Positions 6,999 to 14,521 are shown, numbered from the stretch's first letter. The stretch: DNA of 17,217 nt from an uncultured Clostridia bacterium (GCA_937895705.1 CALBKM010000008.1:1-17217); one strand, 5' to 3'. Numbers and translations: made by a program. Notes: a model not told the origin generated them from the letters alone.

Positions 6999-7916
6999 AT
7001 GGACGAAATACAAAGAACATTATTGGAGCAGATTGCGGGTCTGCATGAGGTGCCGGAGGGAGCCTATAATCTTCGGATTAACGGTGGCCTGGGCGGAAGA
7101 AACACTACGGCCAATATTGACATTGTACCGAAAGAGGATGTTTCCGGTATTGATATTATTATTAAGCCGGGTACGAAAAACGAAAGCGTACACATTCCGG
7201 TGCTGCTTTCTCAGACCGGCTTAAAGGAACTGGTCTATAACGATTTCTACATCGGAGAGGACTGCGATGTGACGATTGTGGCAGGCTGCGGTATTCATAA
7301 CGGCGGAGATGCGGCTTCGGAGCATTCCGGAATTCATCGTTTCTTTTTAAAGAAGAACGCTAAAATAAAATATGTAGAAAAGCATTACGGCAGCGGGGAA
7401 GGTACCGGTGAGCGTATTATGAATCCGACCACGGAAATGGTGTTAGAGGAAGGCGCTTACATGGAGATGGATACTGTGCAGATTAAGGGCGTGGATTCCA
7501 CGAAGCGTGTGACGAAGGCAGAGCTCGGAGAGGGAGCAACCCTTGTAATTAGGGAAAAGCTTATGACTCATGGAAAGCAGTTTGCCGAGACTGAGTTTAC
7601 AGTGGATTTAAACGGCGCGGGTTCTTCCGCAAACGTGATTTCCCGTTCTGTGGCGAAGGATACTTCTCATCAGGTGTTTCTGTCAAAAATTAACGGGAAC
7701 AATGCCTGTGCGGGACATACCGAATGCGACGCCATTATTATGGATTCCGCAAGCGTAAGAGCGATTCCGGAGATTACGGCGAATCATCTGGAGGCAAGTC
7801 TGATTCATGAAGCTGCCATTGGTAAGATTGCGGGGGAACAGATTATCAAACTGATGACGCTGGGGCTTACGGAAGAGGAAGCGGAAGCACAGATTGTAAA
7901 CGGATTTTTAAAGTAA
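6999..7916 (+). CDS. SufB/SufD-like Fe-S scaffold (SmsB type)
   Basis: The 305-aa protein is much shorter than classical SufB (about 470-495 aa). It keeps the core beta-helix and the C-terminal region of the SufB/SufD family: SLIHEAAIGKI (267-277) and LGLTEEEAEAQIVNGF (288-303). By motif comparison, C243 in TECDAIIMD corresponds to the invariant scaffold cysteine of SufB (E. coli C405) and E271 in HEA to the nearby glutamate (E434). Other cysteines are C89, C97 and C237. It lies 24 nt after the SufC-like gene with AGGAGAGG just upstream, so the two are one transcription unit and should form a BC-type complex. The sulfur source must be encoded elsewhere. Family is sure; calling it SmsB rather than SufD rests on length and the Cys/Glu pair. 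Confidence 0.88.
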   Translation: MDEIQRTLLEQIAGLHEVPEGAYNLRINGGLGGRNTTANIDIVPKEDVSGIDIIIKPGTKNESVHIPVLLSQTGLKELVYNDFYIGEDCDVTIVAGCGIHNGGDAASEHSGIHRFFLKKNAKIKYVEKHYGSGEGTGERIMNPTTEMVLEEGAYMEMDTVQIKGVDSTKRVTKAELGEGATLVIREKLMTHGKQFAETEFTVDLNGAGSSANVISRSVAKDTSHQVFLSKINGNNACAGHTECDAIIMDSASVRAIPEITANHLEASLIHEAAIGKIAGEQIIKLMTLGLTEEEAEAQIVNGFLK

Positions 7917-7933
7917 AGGATCGGCTGTTTTGC

Positions 7934-7962
7934 TTGACAAAAGTAAAAAGCGCGGTTAAAAT
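7934..7962 (+). promoter_or_regulatory. Sigma-A promoter of the SEC-C gene leader
   Basis: A consensus TTGACA (7934-7939) and TAAAAT (7957-7962) are separated by 17 bp. Transcription would begin near 7968-7970, exactly at the left arm of the first leader hairpin and about 225 nt before the SEC-C gene. Confidence 0.75.
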
Positions 7963-7966
7963 AAAC

Positions 7967-8180
7967 AAAGACCGTTCTTCGGATTACTCCGAAGTAACAG
8001 TCTTTGTCCGATATAAAAGGGGAGGATAAGTTTTTGCTTTCTTTTGTAGGCTTGCTCTTCTGAGGGGGAGTCAGAAAAGAAGCTCCGACTGTTTTATGTC
8101 GGAGGTGCATCCTTTTGATGTACCCGAGAATAGTATAGCCGGGATTTGCCCGCTTATACAAAAGATTTAATATTTTTTTC
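7967..8180 (+). ncRNA. Structured leader RNA or small RNA upstream of the SEC-C gene
   Basis: This roughly 215-nt stretch, from the predicted start to the SEC-C ribosome-binding site, can form a chain of hairpins. The first, 7967-8005, has 16 pairs with one mismatch and one bulge and a TTAC loop. Next are TTCTGA/TCAGAA (8058-8063/8071-8076), CTCCGAC/GTCGGAG (8083-8089/8098-8104), GGTGCATC/GATGTACC (8104-8111/8117-8124) and an imperfect stem at 8133-8159. A T-run (8173-8179) follows the last one after about 13 nt, too far for a standard terminator. A strong ribosome-binding site and a 9-codon reading frame lie between the first and second hairpins. It resembles no riboswitch, 6S, SRP or tmRNA motif I know. 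It may be a cis-acting leader or a processed RNA. Confidence 0.5.
8034..8063 (+). CDS. Possible 9-residue leader peptide (MLSFVGLLF)
   Basis: A TTG start at 8034 is preceded by AGGGGAGG (8018-8025) at an ideal 8-nt spacing and followed by nine codons and TGA. The strength of the ribosome-binding site in an otherwise untranslated leader is the main argument. Part of the frame (8036-8045) can also pair, with one bulge, with 8074-8082, which competes with the TTCTGA/TCAGAA hairpin, as in translation attenuation. The TTG start and short length make this tentative. Confidence 0.4.
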   Translation: MLSFVGLLF

Positions 8181-8195
8181 GAAAGGGACAGAATC

Positions 8196-8702
8196 ATGAG
8201 CTTATTACAGGAATGGCGCGAAAGCGCATACTCGCTTGACATTAATTCTAAGGAAGGACAGTTATTCTGGAATAACTATTTTGTAATCGAAAAAGGCATT
8301 TACGAGCAGCTTCTTTCCGCTCCGGATACGGTAGAAGCAGGAACCGTAAAGCAGTTAGCTGAAAAGTACGGTACCACCATTCAGATTATGGTAGGAGTTT
8401 TGGACGGTATTAACGAGAGTCTTGTAACTCCAAATCCGATTGAGGAGATGACGGAGGATACCGAGGTACGCCTTGAGTGGGATAAGGAGAAGCTTTATTA
8501 CAACATGGTGGGAGCGGATGCATCCTGGCTGTATGAGCTTCCGCAGTGGGACAACCTTTTGACCCCGGAGCGCAGAAAAGAGTTGTATTTAGAGCAGAAG
8601 AAGTCCGGTACGGTGGTAAAGGACAAGAAAATCGGTCGTAACGATCCATGTCCGTGCGGTTCCGGTAAAAAGTATAAGAAGTGCTGCGGTGCCAACGCTT
8701 AA
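8196..8702 (+). CDS. SEC-C zinc-motif protein of unknown function
   Basis: The 168-aa soluble protein ends in a SEC-C motif, NDPCPCGSGKKYKKCCG (149-165), with the four metal-binding cysteines C152, C154, C163 and C164, like the zinc-binding tail of SecA that contacts SecB and ribosomes. The remaining 140 residues are mostly helical and acidic and show no domain I recognise. AAAGGGA lies just upstream of the ATG. The gene stands alone, with its own promoter 230 nt upstream, a structured leader and a strong terminator 35 nt after the stop. A role linked to protein export or the ribosome is suggested by the motif only, as SEC-C tails occur on many unrelated proteins. Confidence 0.85.
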   Translation: MSLLQEWRESAYSLDINSKEGQLFWNNYFVIEKGIYEQLLSAPDTVEAGTVKQLAEKYGTTIQIMVGVLDGINESLVTPNPIEEMTEDTEVRLEWDKEKLYYNMVGADASWLYELPQWDNLLTPERRKELYLEQKKSGTVVKDKKIGRNDPCPCGSGKKYKKCCGANA

Positions 8703-8735
8703 CAGTAACGCGGCGGTGTCAGTCAGAAATTGTTG

Positions 8736-8780
8736 AAGCCGACATCCTTTGGAATTCCAAGGGTGTCGGCTTTCTTTGTT
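8736..8780 (+). terminator. Terminator of the SEC-C gene
   Basis: A 17-bp stem (8736-8752 with 8757-8773, including two or more G-U pairs) closes on a 4-nt AATT loop and is followed by a T-rich tail (TTTCTTTGTT). It lies about 34 nt after the SEC-C stop codon. Confidence 0.85.
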
Positions 8781-8808
8781 CGGAAATAGGATTGTATCAG
8801 GATTACCG

Positions 8809-8837
8809 TTGACAAAATAAATGCTTTGCAATAAGAT
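8809..8837 (+). promoter_or_regulatory. Sigma-A promoter of the DUF4015 gene
   Basis: TTGACA (8809-8814) and TAAGAT (8832-8837) are separated by 17 bp. Transcription would start near 8844, about 42 nt before the ATG at 8886. It probably drives the whole DUF4015-DUF4349-recJ stretch if the weak hairpin at 10311-10342 is read through. Confidence 0.65.
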
Positions 8838-8885
8838 AGAAACAGGGAATGATATTATATGTATTAGGAAAGTTGGGATTGAATT

Positions 8886-10271
8886 ATGGGAAGAAACAGT
8901 TACGGAAAAGGAAGAAGGAGACGTAGGAAAAACAAATATGCGGGTCCGGATTTCGGTAAATTATATAAAGAAAAGAAAAGCAGCCGATTAGCCGGCTTTT
9001 TTGTGGTGCTGCTGATTTCTGCCGGACTTGGTTTGGGGGCGTATGTTGCCGCTGATTTTTATTTGGATAAGAAAGAGTCTGCGCAGGATGTGACACCGAC
9101 TCCTGTTCCCGAAGTGACACCTCAGATTACGAAAGAGCCACAGATAACCCCGGAGATGGTGGATGTGCCGGGACTGGTATACCCGGACGGCTTCATGGCC
9201 GACTTTACGGATAACAGAGAAAAGGTGGATGCAAAAGGAATTTATGTAAATACAGCGTATTTGGGGCGGGGGAACTACCCGACCATAGACGAGCTGATTA
9301 CGTTGATTGATGAGACTGAGCTTAATGCCATGGTAATTGATATTAAGGATGATGTGGGAAGTATTTTGTTTGACGCCAAACATCCGCTGGTGAACGAAAT
9401 CGGATCGGAAACGGTGTATATTAAAGATTTACCTGCCTTTGTTGCAAAACTGAAGGAGCACGATATTTATTGTATTGCCCGTATTGTATGTTTTAAGGAT
9501 CAGGTGGCAACCAAGAAGAATCCGAAAATCGCAGTGCGCAATCATGACGGTTCCATTTACGTGGACAGAGAGGGAGAACGTTGGCTAAATCCCTATGACG
9601 AAAAAGCATGGGAATACCTTGTAGAAATCGCAAAAGAGGCAGCGGAAGCCGGATTTGACGAGATTAACTTCGACTACCTGCGTACTTCTGCATCCGGCTC
9701 CTTTACGCAGGCGGATTTCGGCGGACTTAATGAGGGCAAGACAAAGATTGATGCGATTACGGGTTTTGTAAAGTATGCCTGCAGGGAGTTAAAGCCGATG
9801 GGGGTTTTCGTAAGCGGAGATGTATTCGGAACGATTATTAACAGTGTGGCCGACGGCGAAAGTATCGGTCAGAGTTATGTGGGGCTGAGCCGTTATCTGG
9901 ATTACATCTGTCCGATGGTATATCCGTCCCATTACAGTTTCGGTTACGGCGGGTTAAAGTACCCGGATACCAAACCGTTCCAACTGATGCTGATGGAGAT
10001 GAAGTCTTCCGTGAAAAAGCTCTCTGTTATTGAAGAGGGAGAGTTTAAGGCGGAGGTGCGTCCGTGGGTACAGGATTTTACTGCCAGCTATCTGGGAGCG
10101 GGAAGATATGCTACTTACGGCCCGCAGGAGATTCGCTCCCAAATATCCGCAGTGTACTCCGTAGGCTATGATGAATGGCTGTTGTGGAATGCGGGTATGT
10201 TCTTTACCGAGGGCGGTTTGTTGAGGGATAAGGACGGTTTGGAGGCCTCTCTGAAAAAAACAGAAGAATAA
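8886..10271 (+). CDS. Membrane-anchored DUF4015 putative glycoside hydrolase
   Basis: The 461-aa protein has a very basic N-terminus, one membrane helix (about residues 36-57), a Pro/Thr-rich spacer (about 69-95) and a large external domain. The domain matches the DUF4015 putative glycosyl hydrolase family (TIM-barrel type). Recognisable blocks are KGIYVNTAYLG near 117, VIDIKDDVGSILFD near 150, KEHDIYCIARIVCFKD near 190, EINFDYLRTS near 259 and DYICPMVYPSHY near 339. The acidic residues in INFDYLR are candidate catalytic or binding residues. The substrate is unknown; an envelope or extracellular polysaccharide is likely because of the type II membrane topology. The ribosome-binding site is weak (AGGAAAG 13 nt upstream, or GGGA closer in). 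A DUF4349 lipoprotein gene follows after 136 nt. Confidence 0.85.
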   Translation: MGRNSYGKGRRRRRKNKYAGPDFGKLYKEKKSSRLAGFFVVLLISAGLGLGAYVAADFYLDKKESAQDVTPTPVPEVTPQITKEPQITPEMVDVPGLVYPDGFMADFTDNREKVDAKGIYVNTAYLGRGNYPTIDELITLIDETELNAMVIDIKDDVGSILFDAKHPLVNEIGSETVYIKDLPAFVAKLKEHDIYCIARIVCFKDQVATKKNPKIAVRNHDGSIYVDREGERWLNPYDEKAWEYLVEIAKEAAEAGFDEINFDYLRTSASGSFTQADFGGLNEGKTKIDAITGFVKYACRELKPMGVFVSGDVFGTIINSVADGESIGQSYVGLSRYLDYICPMVYPSHYSFGYGGLKYPDTKPFQLMLMEMKSSVKKLSVIEEGEFKAEVRPWVQDFTASYLGAGRYATYGPQEIRSQISAVYSVGYDEWLLWNAGMFFTEGGLLRDKDGLEASLKKTEE

Positions 10272-10310
10272 TTATTAAAAATATTTGAGAAAACGGAACC
10301 GACCGGAGCC

Positions 10311-10347
10311 CTGTCTCGTCTATTGGATAGAGAGGGTAACAGTTTTT
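10311..10347 (+). terminator. Weak terminator-like hairpin after the DUF4015 gene
   Basis: TCTAT (10319-10323) pairs with ATAGA (10327-10331), continued by CTC/GAG around a bulged G and by CTGT/ACAG further out with unpaired bases. TTTTT (10343-10347) follows at once. The stem is imperfect, so termination is probably partial, allowing some read-through into the lipoprotein and recJ genes. Confidence 0.4.
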
Positions 10348-10407
10348 ATAACGACTCACTTTATCTGGTTAGAGCGCAGAAGTGTTTTCGCGCGGAGAGG
10401 AGACAGT

Positions 10408-11445
10408 ATGAAAAAGAAAACTTGGTTGGTTATGGGAATGATCGGTGTGTTGTTACTGAGCGGTTGCGGAGCTGCAAAGGCCAGTGATATGATGATGGAG
10501 GCGACAAACGGCGGCATGCATTATACGGCGGATTCCGCAGACGGCTTCTATTATTCCAAGTCCGAGGATGTGATGTATGAGAGCGAACCGTCCTATTCTT
10601 CAAGAGGGGAATACGGCAGTGACGGTTTCGGTATGAGTGATGGGGCAGATTACGGAGATACGGAACTGTATCATGCGGAGAACGAGAAGTTAATCCGTAC
10701 CGTGACCATGCAGTTGCAGACCAAAGAGTTTGATACGCTGATTTCTTATTTGGATGCAAAGGTGGCAGAGTACGGCGGATACATACAAAGTTCCCAGGTG
10801 TACGGAAACGGAATGGATACCTACGGTTATCGTTCCGCATCCATGACACTTCGGATTCCGCAGAGTAAGCTTGATTTATTCGTATCCGGCGTCAGTGACA
10901 CCGCAACGGTAGTACGAAAGTCGGAAAATGCGGAGAATGTTACATTAAGATACGCGGATACGGAGGCAAGACTGAAGTCTTTACAGATTGAGCAGGAAAG
11001 ATTTCTGGAGTTGCTTGAAAAGGCAGATACCGTAGAGACGATTCTCACGCTGGAGAAGCATTTGACGGAGCTTCGTTATGAGATAGAGTCCTATGCTTCT
11101 ACATTAAAAGTGTATGATAATAAGGTGGATTATTCTACGGTAACTCTTGATATTTCCGAAGTAAAACGCATTGTTCCGGTGGAACAGGACCCGACACTCT
11201 GGTCCAGAATGAAGGACGGTTTTTCGGATACATGGTATGATATTAAAGACGGAATGGCGGATTTCGCGGTATGGGTAGTAACAAACCTCCTGTATCTGAT
11301 TATCTGGGCAGTGGTTCTTACGGTTGCGTTTGTGATTGTAAGAAAGACGTTAAAAAAGAGAAAAACAAAGCGTGTCAACAAGGCGGATGCCAAGTTGCAG
11401 CAGGCGGATGAGGAACAAGATGACAGAATGGATATTAAAGAATAA
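10408..11445 (+). CDS. DUF4349 lipoprotein
   Basis: The 345-aa precursor starts with a lipoprotein signal peptide (MKKK, a hydrophobic core, then the lipobox LSGC with the lipidated cysteine at C20). A low-complexity Ser/Tyr/Asp-rich spacer (about 25-85) is followed by a DUF4349 domain (about 90-300). It begins ENEKLIRTVTMQLQT and contains a helical, coiled-coil-like part (about 178-235). The chain ends with a membrane helix (about 287-311) and a basic, charged cytoplasmic tail, so it is held in the membrane at both ends. The function of DUF4349 is unknown. The ATG at 10408 was chosen over the in-frame TTG at 10285 because GGAGAGGAG precedes it and it opens the signal peptide. Its 3' end overlaps recJ by 26 nt. 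Confidence 0.85.
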   Translation: MKKKTWLVMGMIGVLLLSGCGAAKASDMMMEATNGGMHYTADSADGFYYSKSEDVMYESEPSYSSRGEYGSDGFGMSDGADYGDTELYHAENEKLIRTVTMQLQTKEFDTLISYLDAKVAEYGGYIQSSQVYGNGMDTYGYRSASMTLRIPQSKLDLFVSGVSDTATVVRKSENAENVTLRYADTEARLKSLQIEQERFLELLEKADTVETILTLEKHLTELRYEIESYASTLKVYDNKVDYSTVTLDISEVKRIVPVEQDPTLWSRMKDGFSDTWYDIKDGMADFAVWVVTNLLYLIIWAVVLTVAFVIVRKTLKKRKTKRVNKADAKLQQADEEQDDRMDIKE

Positions 11446-13213
11446 GAAGGCCGATGTAGATAAGTTACAACAGACCATAGGACTTTCCAAAGAGATTTGC
11501 CGTGTGCTGGTAAACAGAGGATTCACAGAACCGGAACAGGTGAGAGAATATTTGCAACCGGAGAAGGCGAAGCTTCATGACGCTTCTTTATTAAAGAACG
11601 CAGAGAAGGCAGCCGGGCTGGTGCTTCGATATATTCGAGCCGGGGAACGGATTCGCATTGTAGGAGACTATGATGTGGACGGTGTGATGGCAACGTTTCT
11701 TCTATATAAAGTACTTCATGTTCTGGGTGCAAATGTTGACTATCGTATTCCGGACCGGGTCGCGGACGGATACGGCATGAATATACGGATGGTAGAAGAA
11801 GCAGAGCGGGATAAAGTCGCTCTGCTTCTTACCTGTGATAACGGAATCGCTGCGACGGAACCGATTGCAAAGGCAAAGGCATCGGGAATGGCGGTGGTGA
11901 TTACCGATCATCATGAAATTCCTTGCCGGAAGGAAATGGATACCTTGTATTATGAACTTCCTCCTGCAGATGTGGTGGTAAACCCGAAACAACCGGATGA
12001 GACGTATCCGCAGACCGGGATTTGCGGTGCTATGGTAGCGTATAAAGTGATTTGTCTGTTGTTGGAGCAGGCGAAGGACTTGGTGTCGGCGGAGGAGAAA
12101 GCAACTCTTTTGAAGGAGCTGCTTGTGCCGGTGGCCTTCGCTACGGTGTGCGATGTAATGGAACTGGCCGGAGAAAACAGGGCGGCGGTGGCACAGGGTC
12201 TGCGACTGGCAAAGGAGTGCAACAATCCGGGAATTCTGGCCTTGATAGAAGCTTATGACCTGACGGACAAAGAACTGACGGCGTACCATGCCGGATTTTT
12301 ACTGGGACCGTGCTTTAATGCGGCGGGACGTCTGGATACCGCATTGCTGGGATTGGAATTGTTGTTGTGTAAAGAGGAAGAAGAAGCAAAGAAAAGAGCA
12401 GCACAGTTAAAGGAACTGAATGATGTGAGAAAGCAGATGACGCTGGAGGCCACCCGGCAGGCTGTTTTGCAGGCGGAAGAAAAACTTGCGAAGAAAGACG
12501 TACAGGTGCTGGTGCTGTATTTGCCGGAATGTCACGAGAGTCTGGCGGGAATCGTGGCGGGACGAATCAGGGAGAAGTTTTATTTGCCGACCATTGTTCT
12601 GTCAAAGGGCGAAACTTGTGTAAAAGGCTCCGGACGTTCCATCGAGAGCTATTCCATGTTTGAGAAGCTTTCCGAGCAGAAGGAGTTGTTTCTTGCTTTT
12701 GGCGGACATCCTATGGCGGCGGGACTGTCTTTGGAAGAAAAAGATGTCGGTTTGTTGGAAGAACGTTTAAATGAGGCAGCGGGACTGACTGCGGAGGATT
12801 TAACTCCGAAACTTTATTTGGATGCGGTACTGCCTTTTTCGACGATTTCGGAGCGTCTTATGGAAGAACTTGCTATGCTGGAGCCTTTCGGCAACGGGAA
12901 TCCGAAGCCGGTGTTTGCCGTGAGCGGAGCTCATATACGAGGAATACGGCGTATCGGAAAAGACGGAAGTTCTTTGAGAATGCAAGTGACGGATTCTGCA
13001 GGGATGTCATTGACAGGGCTGTATTTTCAGGATGCGGACGGATTTGAGGAGTATGTTACGGAGGAATTCGGAGCGGAAGCGTTACGAGAATTGTACCGGG
13101 GGAGAGGAGAAGTGCGGATGACACTTGCTTTTTCTCCTTCGATGGATGAATATAGGGGGGAGAAGTATCCGCAGATAATTGTAAGTAACTATAAAAAGTA
13201 TATGGAAGGATAG
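11420..13213 (+). CDS. recJ: Single-stranded-DNA-specific 5'-3' exonuclease RecJ
   Basis: RecJ degrades single-stranded DNA 5' to 3' in recombination, mismatch and base-excision repair. The 597-aa length is normal for the family. The DHH-phosphoesterase motifs are intact: GDYDVDG (82-88), LTCDNGIA (137-144) and ITDHHE (161-166). They are followed by PETYPQTGICGAMVAYK-like motif IV and AGRLDTA in the middle, the DHHA1 region with GSGRSI and FGGHPMAAG, and a C-terminal OB-type region. The ATG at 11420 lies within the last 26 nt of the lipoprotein gene and has AGGAAC upstream, which implies translational coupling; the longer reading frame from 11372 adds a basic stretch not found in RecJ. It ends 76 nt before the -35 box of the str operon promoter. 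Confidence 0.95.
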   Translation: MTEWILKNKKADVDKLQQTIGLSKEICRVLVNRGFTEPEQVREYLQPEKAKLHDASLLKNAEKAAGLVLRYIRAGERIRIVGDYDVDGVMATFLLYKVLHVLGANVDYRIPDRVADGYGMNIRMVEEAERDKVALLLTCDNGIAATEPIAKAKASGMAVVITDHHEIPCRKEMDTLYYELPPADVVVNPKQPDETYPQTGICGAMVAYKVICLLLEQAKDLVSAEEKATLLKELLVPVAFATVCDVMELAGENRAAVAQGLRLAKECNNPGILALIEAYDLTDKELTAYHAGFLLGPCFNAAGRLDTALLGLELLLCKEEEEAKKRAAQLKELNDVRKQMTLEATRQAVLQAEEKLAKKDVQVLVLYLPECHESLAGIVAGRIREKFYLPTIVLSKGETCVKGSGRSIESYSMFEKLSEQKELFLAFGGHPMAAGLSLEEKDVGLLEERLNEAAGLTAEDLTPKLYLDAVLPFSTISERLMEELAMLEPFGNGNPKPVFAVSGAHIRGIRRIGKDGSSLRMQVTDSAGMSLTGLYFQDADGFEEYVTEEFGAEALRELYRGRGEVRMTLAFSPSMDEYRGEKYPQIIVSNYKKYMEG

Positions 13214-13218
13214 AAGAG

Positions 13219-13278
13219 ATGCCCCGAAGCGGCGCTGTGATGCGGAGTTTTCGGGGTATTATTTAACTGTTTTTTTTA
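13219..13278 (+). terminator. Probable terminator of recJ
   Basis: ATGCCCCGAA (13219-13228) pairs with TTCGGGGTAT (13250-13259) around a 21-nt loop. Read on the plus strand it is followed by an AT-rich stretch with a run of T at about 13270-13277. The T-run is 10 nt away, so efficiency is uncertain. Confidence 0.55.
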
Positions 13279-13289
13279 AGAAAAAATGC

Positions 13290-13318
13290 TTGACAAGAAT
13301 TATAGATACAGATATAAT
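13290..13318 (+). promoter_or_regulatory. Consensus promoter of the str operon
   Basis: A perfect TTGACA (13290-13295) and perfect TATAAT (13313-13318) are separated by 17 bp, as expected for a highly expressed ribosomal protein operon. The predicted start is near 13325. Confidence 0.9.
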
Positions 13319-13324
13319 ATAGAT

Positions 13325-13435
13325 TGCGCGTGCTAAACGCGGCTATTTTTGTGTGCAAACACAAAGAATATGCAGATTTCAGTCTGCAGGCAGCCACATA
13401 GTTTTTTTCTTAAAATTATAGGAGGTGAAAAATTA
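13325..13435 (+). promoter_or_regulatory. rpsL leader with hairpins
   Basis: The untranslated leader of about 110 nt can form TTTGTGT/ACACAAA (13348-13354/13359-13365) closed by a GCAA tetraloop and TGCAGA/TCTGCA (13371-13376/13383-13388). A run of seven T lies at 13402-13408, about 13 nt after the second hairpin, so attenuation is possible but not well formed. AGGAGGTG (13420-13427) is the rpsL ribosome-binding site. Confidence 0.45.
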
Positions 13436-13855
13436 ATGCCTACATTTAATCAGTTAGTAAGAAAAGGCAGAAAGTCCTTAGAGAAGAAGTCTACTGCTCC
13501 GGCATTACAGAAGGGATTCAACTCTTTACAGAAGAAGAGTACGAATACTTCCTCCCCGCAGAAGCGTGGTGTATGTACCGCAGTAAGAACGACGACCCCG
13601 AAGAAGCCGAACTCCGCATTAAGAAAGATTGCCAGAGTACGTCTTTCCAACGGAATCGAAGTAACCAGCTACATCCCGGGTGAAGGTCACAACCTTCAGG
13701 AGCACAGCGTTGTGCTTATCCGCGGCGGCCGTGTAAAGGACCTTCCGGGTACCAGATACCATATCGTAAGAGGTACTCTTGATACCGCAGGTGTTGCTAA
13801 GAGACGCCAGGCTCGTTCCAAGTACGGCGCTAAGAGACCGAAGGACGCAAAATAA
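13436..13855 (+). CDS. rpsL: Small ribosomal subunit protein S12
   Basis: S12 lies at the 30S decoding centre and is the target site of streptomycin-resistance changes. The 139-aa protein has the longer N-terminal part of Firmicute S12 (LQKGFNSLQKKSTNTSSPQKRG). The conserved loops TTTPKKPNSALRK (52-64) and PGEGHNLQEHSVVLIRGGRVKDLPG (81-105) are intact. The residues equivalent to E. coli K43 and K88 are lysines here (K56 and K101), the wild-type, streptomycin-sensitive form. The start at MPTFNQ was chosen because of the strong AGGAGGTG 8 nt upstream; an in-frame extension to 13349 would run through the leader hairpins. It is the first gene of the str operon. Confidence 0.98.
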   Translation: MPTFNQLVRKGRKSLEKKSTAPALQKGFNSLQKKSTNTSSPQKRGVCTAVRTTTPKKPNSALRKIARVRLSNGIEVTSYIPGEGHNLQEHSVVLIRGGRVKDLPGTRYHIVRGTLDTAGVAKRRQARSKYGAKRPKDAK

Positions 13856-14050
13856 ATCAGTAACAAATAGTTTTCCATTACAGATTGTGTTTGCTTGAAT
13901 AAGCAGACTGTGCCAGGGTTAATTTTTCATGAGAGATTGCAGGTGGCTGCGCAGCCTTGAAGAATAGATTAAACTGAGCGCGAACACAGTAATGTGAGTA
14001 CCGTTGAATTAATGGCCGCAGAGCGGTCGCTAGTTAAGGAGGGAAGAAAC
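13856..14050 (+). other. rpsL-rpsG intercistronic region with hairpins
   Basis: This 195-nt gap holds no gene but three hairpins: GTTTGCTT/AAGCAGAC (13889-13896/13901-13908, loop GAAT), the 12-bp palindrome GGCTGCGCAGCC (13945-13956), and GGCCGC/GCGGTC (14014-14019/14023-14028, loop AGA) just ahead of the rpsG ribosome-binding site at 14036-14043. In E. coli the equivalent gap is the S7 autoregulatory site. Whether any of these acts so here is not known. Confidence 0.45.
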
Positions 14051-14521
14051 GTGCCACGTAAAGGACATATTGCAAAGAGAGACGTATTGGCAGATCCGTT
14101 ATACAACAATAAGGTTGTTACGAAGCTTATCAACAACATTATGTTAGACGGTAAAAAAGGTACGGCACAGAAGATTGTTTACGGTGCATTCGCAACCGTA
14201 GCAGAGAAGACCGGTAAGGATGCGATTGAAGTATTCGAAGAGGCAATGAACAATGTTATGCCTGTTCTCGAAGTTAAGGCAAGACGTATCGGTGGTGCTA
14301 CCTATCAGGTACCGGTTGAAGTAAGACCGGAGAGAAGACAGGCACTTGCGCTTCGTTGGCTTACGATGTTTTCTCGTAAGAGAGGCGAAAAGACCATGCA
14401 GGACAGACTTGCAGGTGAGATTATGGACGCCGCAAACAATACCGGTTCCGCAGTAAAGAGAAAAGAAGACATGCACAAGATGGCAGATGCAAACAAGGCA
14501 TTTGCTCACTATCGTTGGTAG
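14051..14521 (+). CDS. rpsG: Small ribosomal subunit protein S7
   Basis: S7 is a primary 16S rRNA-binding protein that nucleates assembly of the 30S head. The 156-aa length and the start MPRKGHIAKRDVLADPLY are exactly those of bacterial S7. VKARRIGGATYQVPVEV (76-92), RRQALALRWL (95-104) and the C-terminal ANKAFAHYRW are conserved. The start is GTG at 14051, with AAGGAGGG at a 7-nt spacing; an upstream in-frame ATG at 13994 would add 19 residues that no S7 has and lies in a hairpin region. It is 195 nt after rpsL and 77 nt before fusA, without a promoter of comparable strength between them. Confidence 0.98.
   Translation: MPRKGHIAKRDVLADPLYNNKVVTKLINNIMLDGKKGTAQKIVYGAFATVAEKTGKDAIEVFEEAMNNVMPVLEVKARRIGGATYQVPVEVRPERRQALALRWLTMFSRKRGEKTMQDRLAGEIMDAANNTGSAVKRKEDMHKMADANKAFAHYRW

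Noticed and set aside
7967..8180. Known riboswitch, T-box, 6S or SRP RNA
   Set aside because: I see none of the hallmark conserved sequences of these families in the stretch.
10323..10352. Possible promoter TTGGAT-N18-TATAAC before the DUF4349 gene
   Set aside because: The -35 box is poor, the spacer is 18 bp and the -10 box coincides with the T-run of the hairpin, so it is not separable from chance.
10285..10407. TTG-started 41-residue extension of the DUF4349 protein
   Set aside because: It would bury the lipoprotein signal peptide inside the protein and covers a terminator-like hairpin.
11702..12289. 195-aa antisense frame in recJ, and other long antisense frames in luxS, PBP, rpsG and fusA
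   Set aside because: They lie opposite strongly conserved proteins, lack ribosome-binding sites and have compositions expected from the opposite strand.
13994..14050. ATG-started 19-residue extension of S7
   Set aside because: Bacterial S7 begins MPRKG; the GTG at 14051 has the strong ribosome-binding site and gives the standard 156-aa length.
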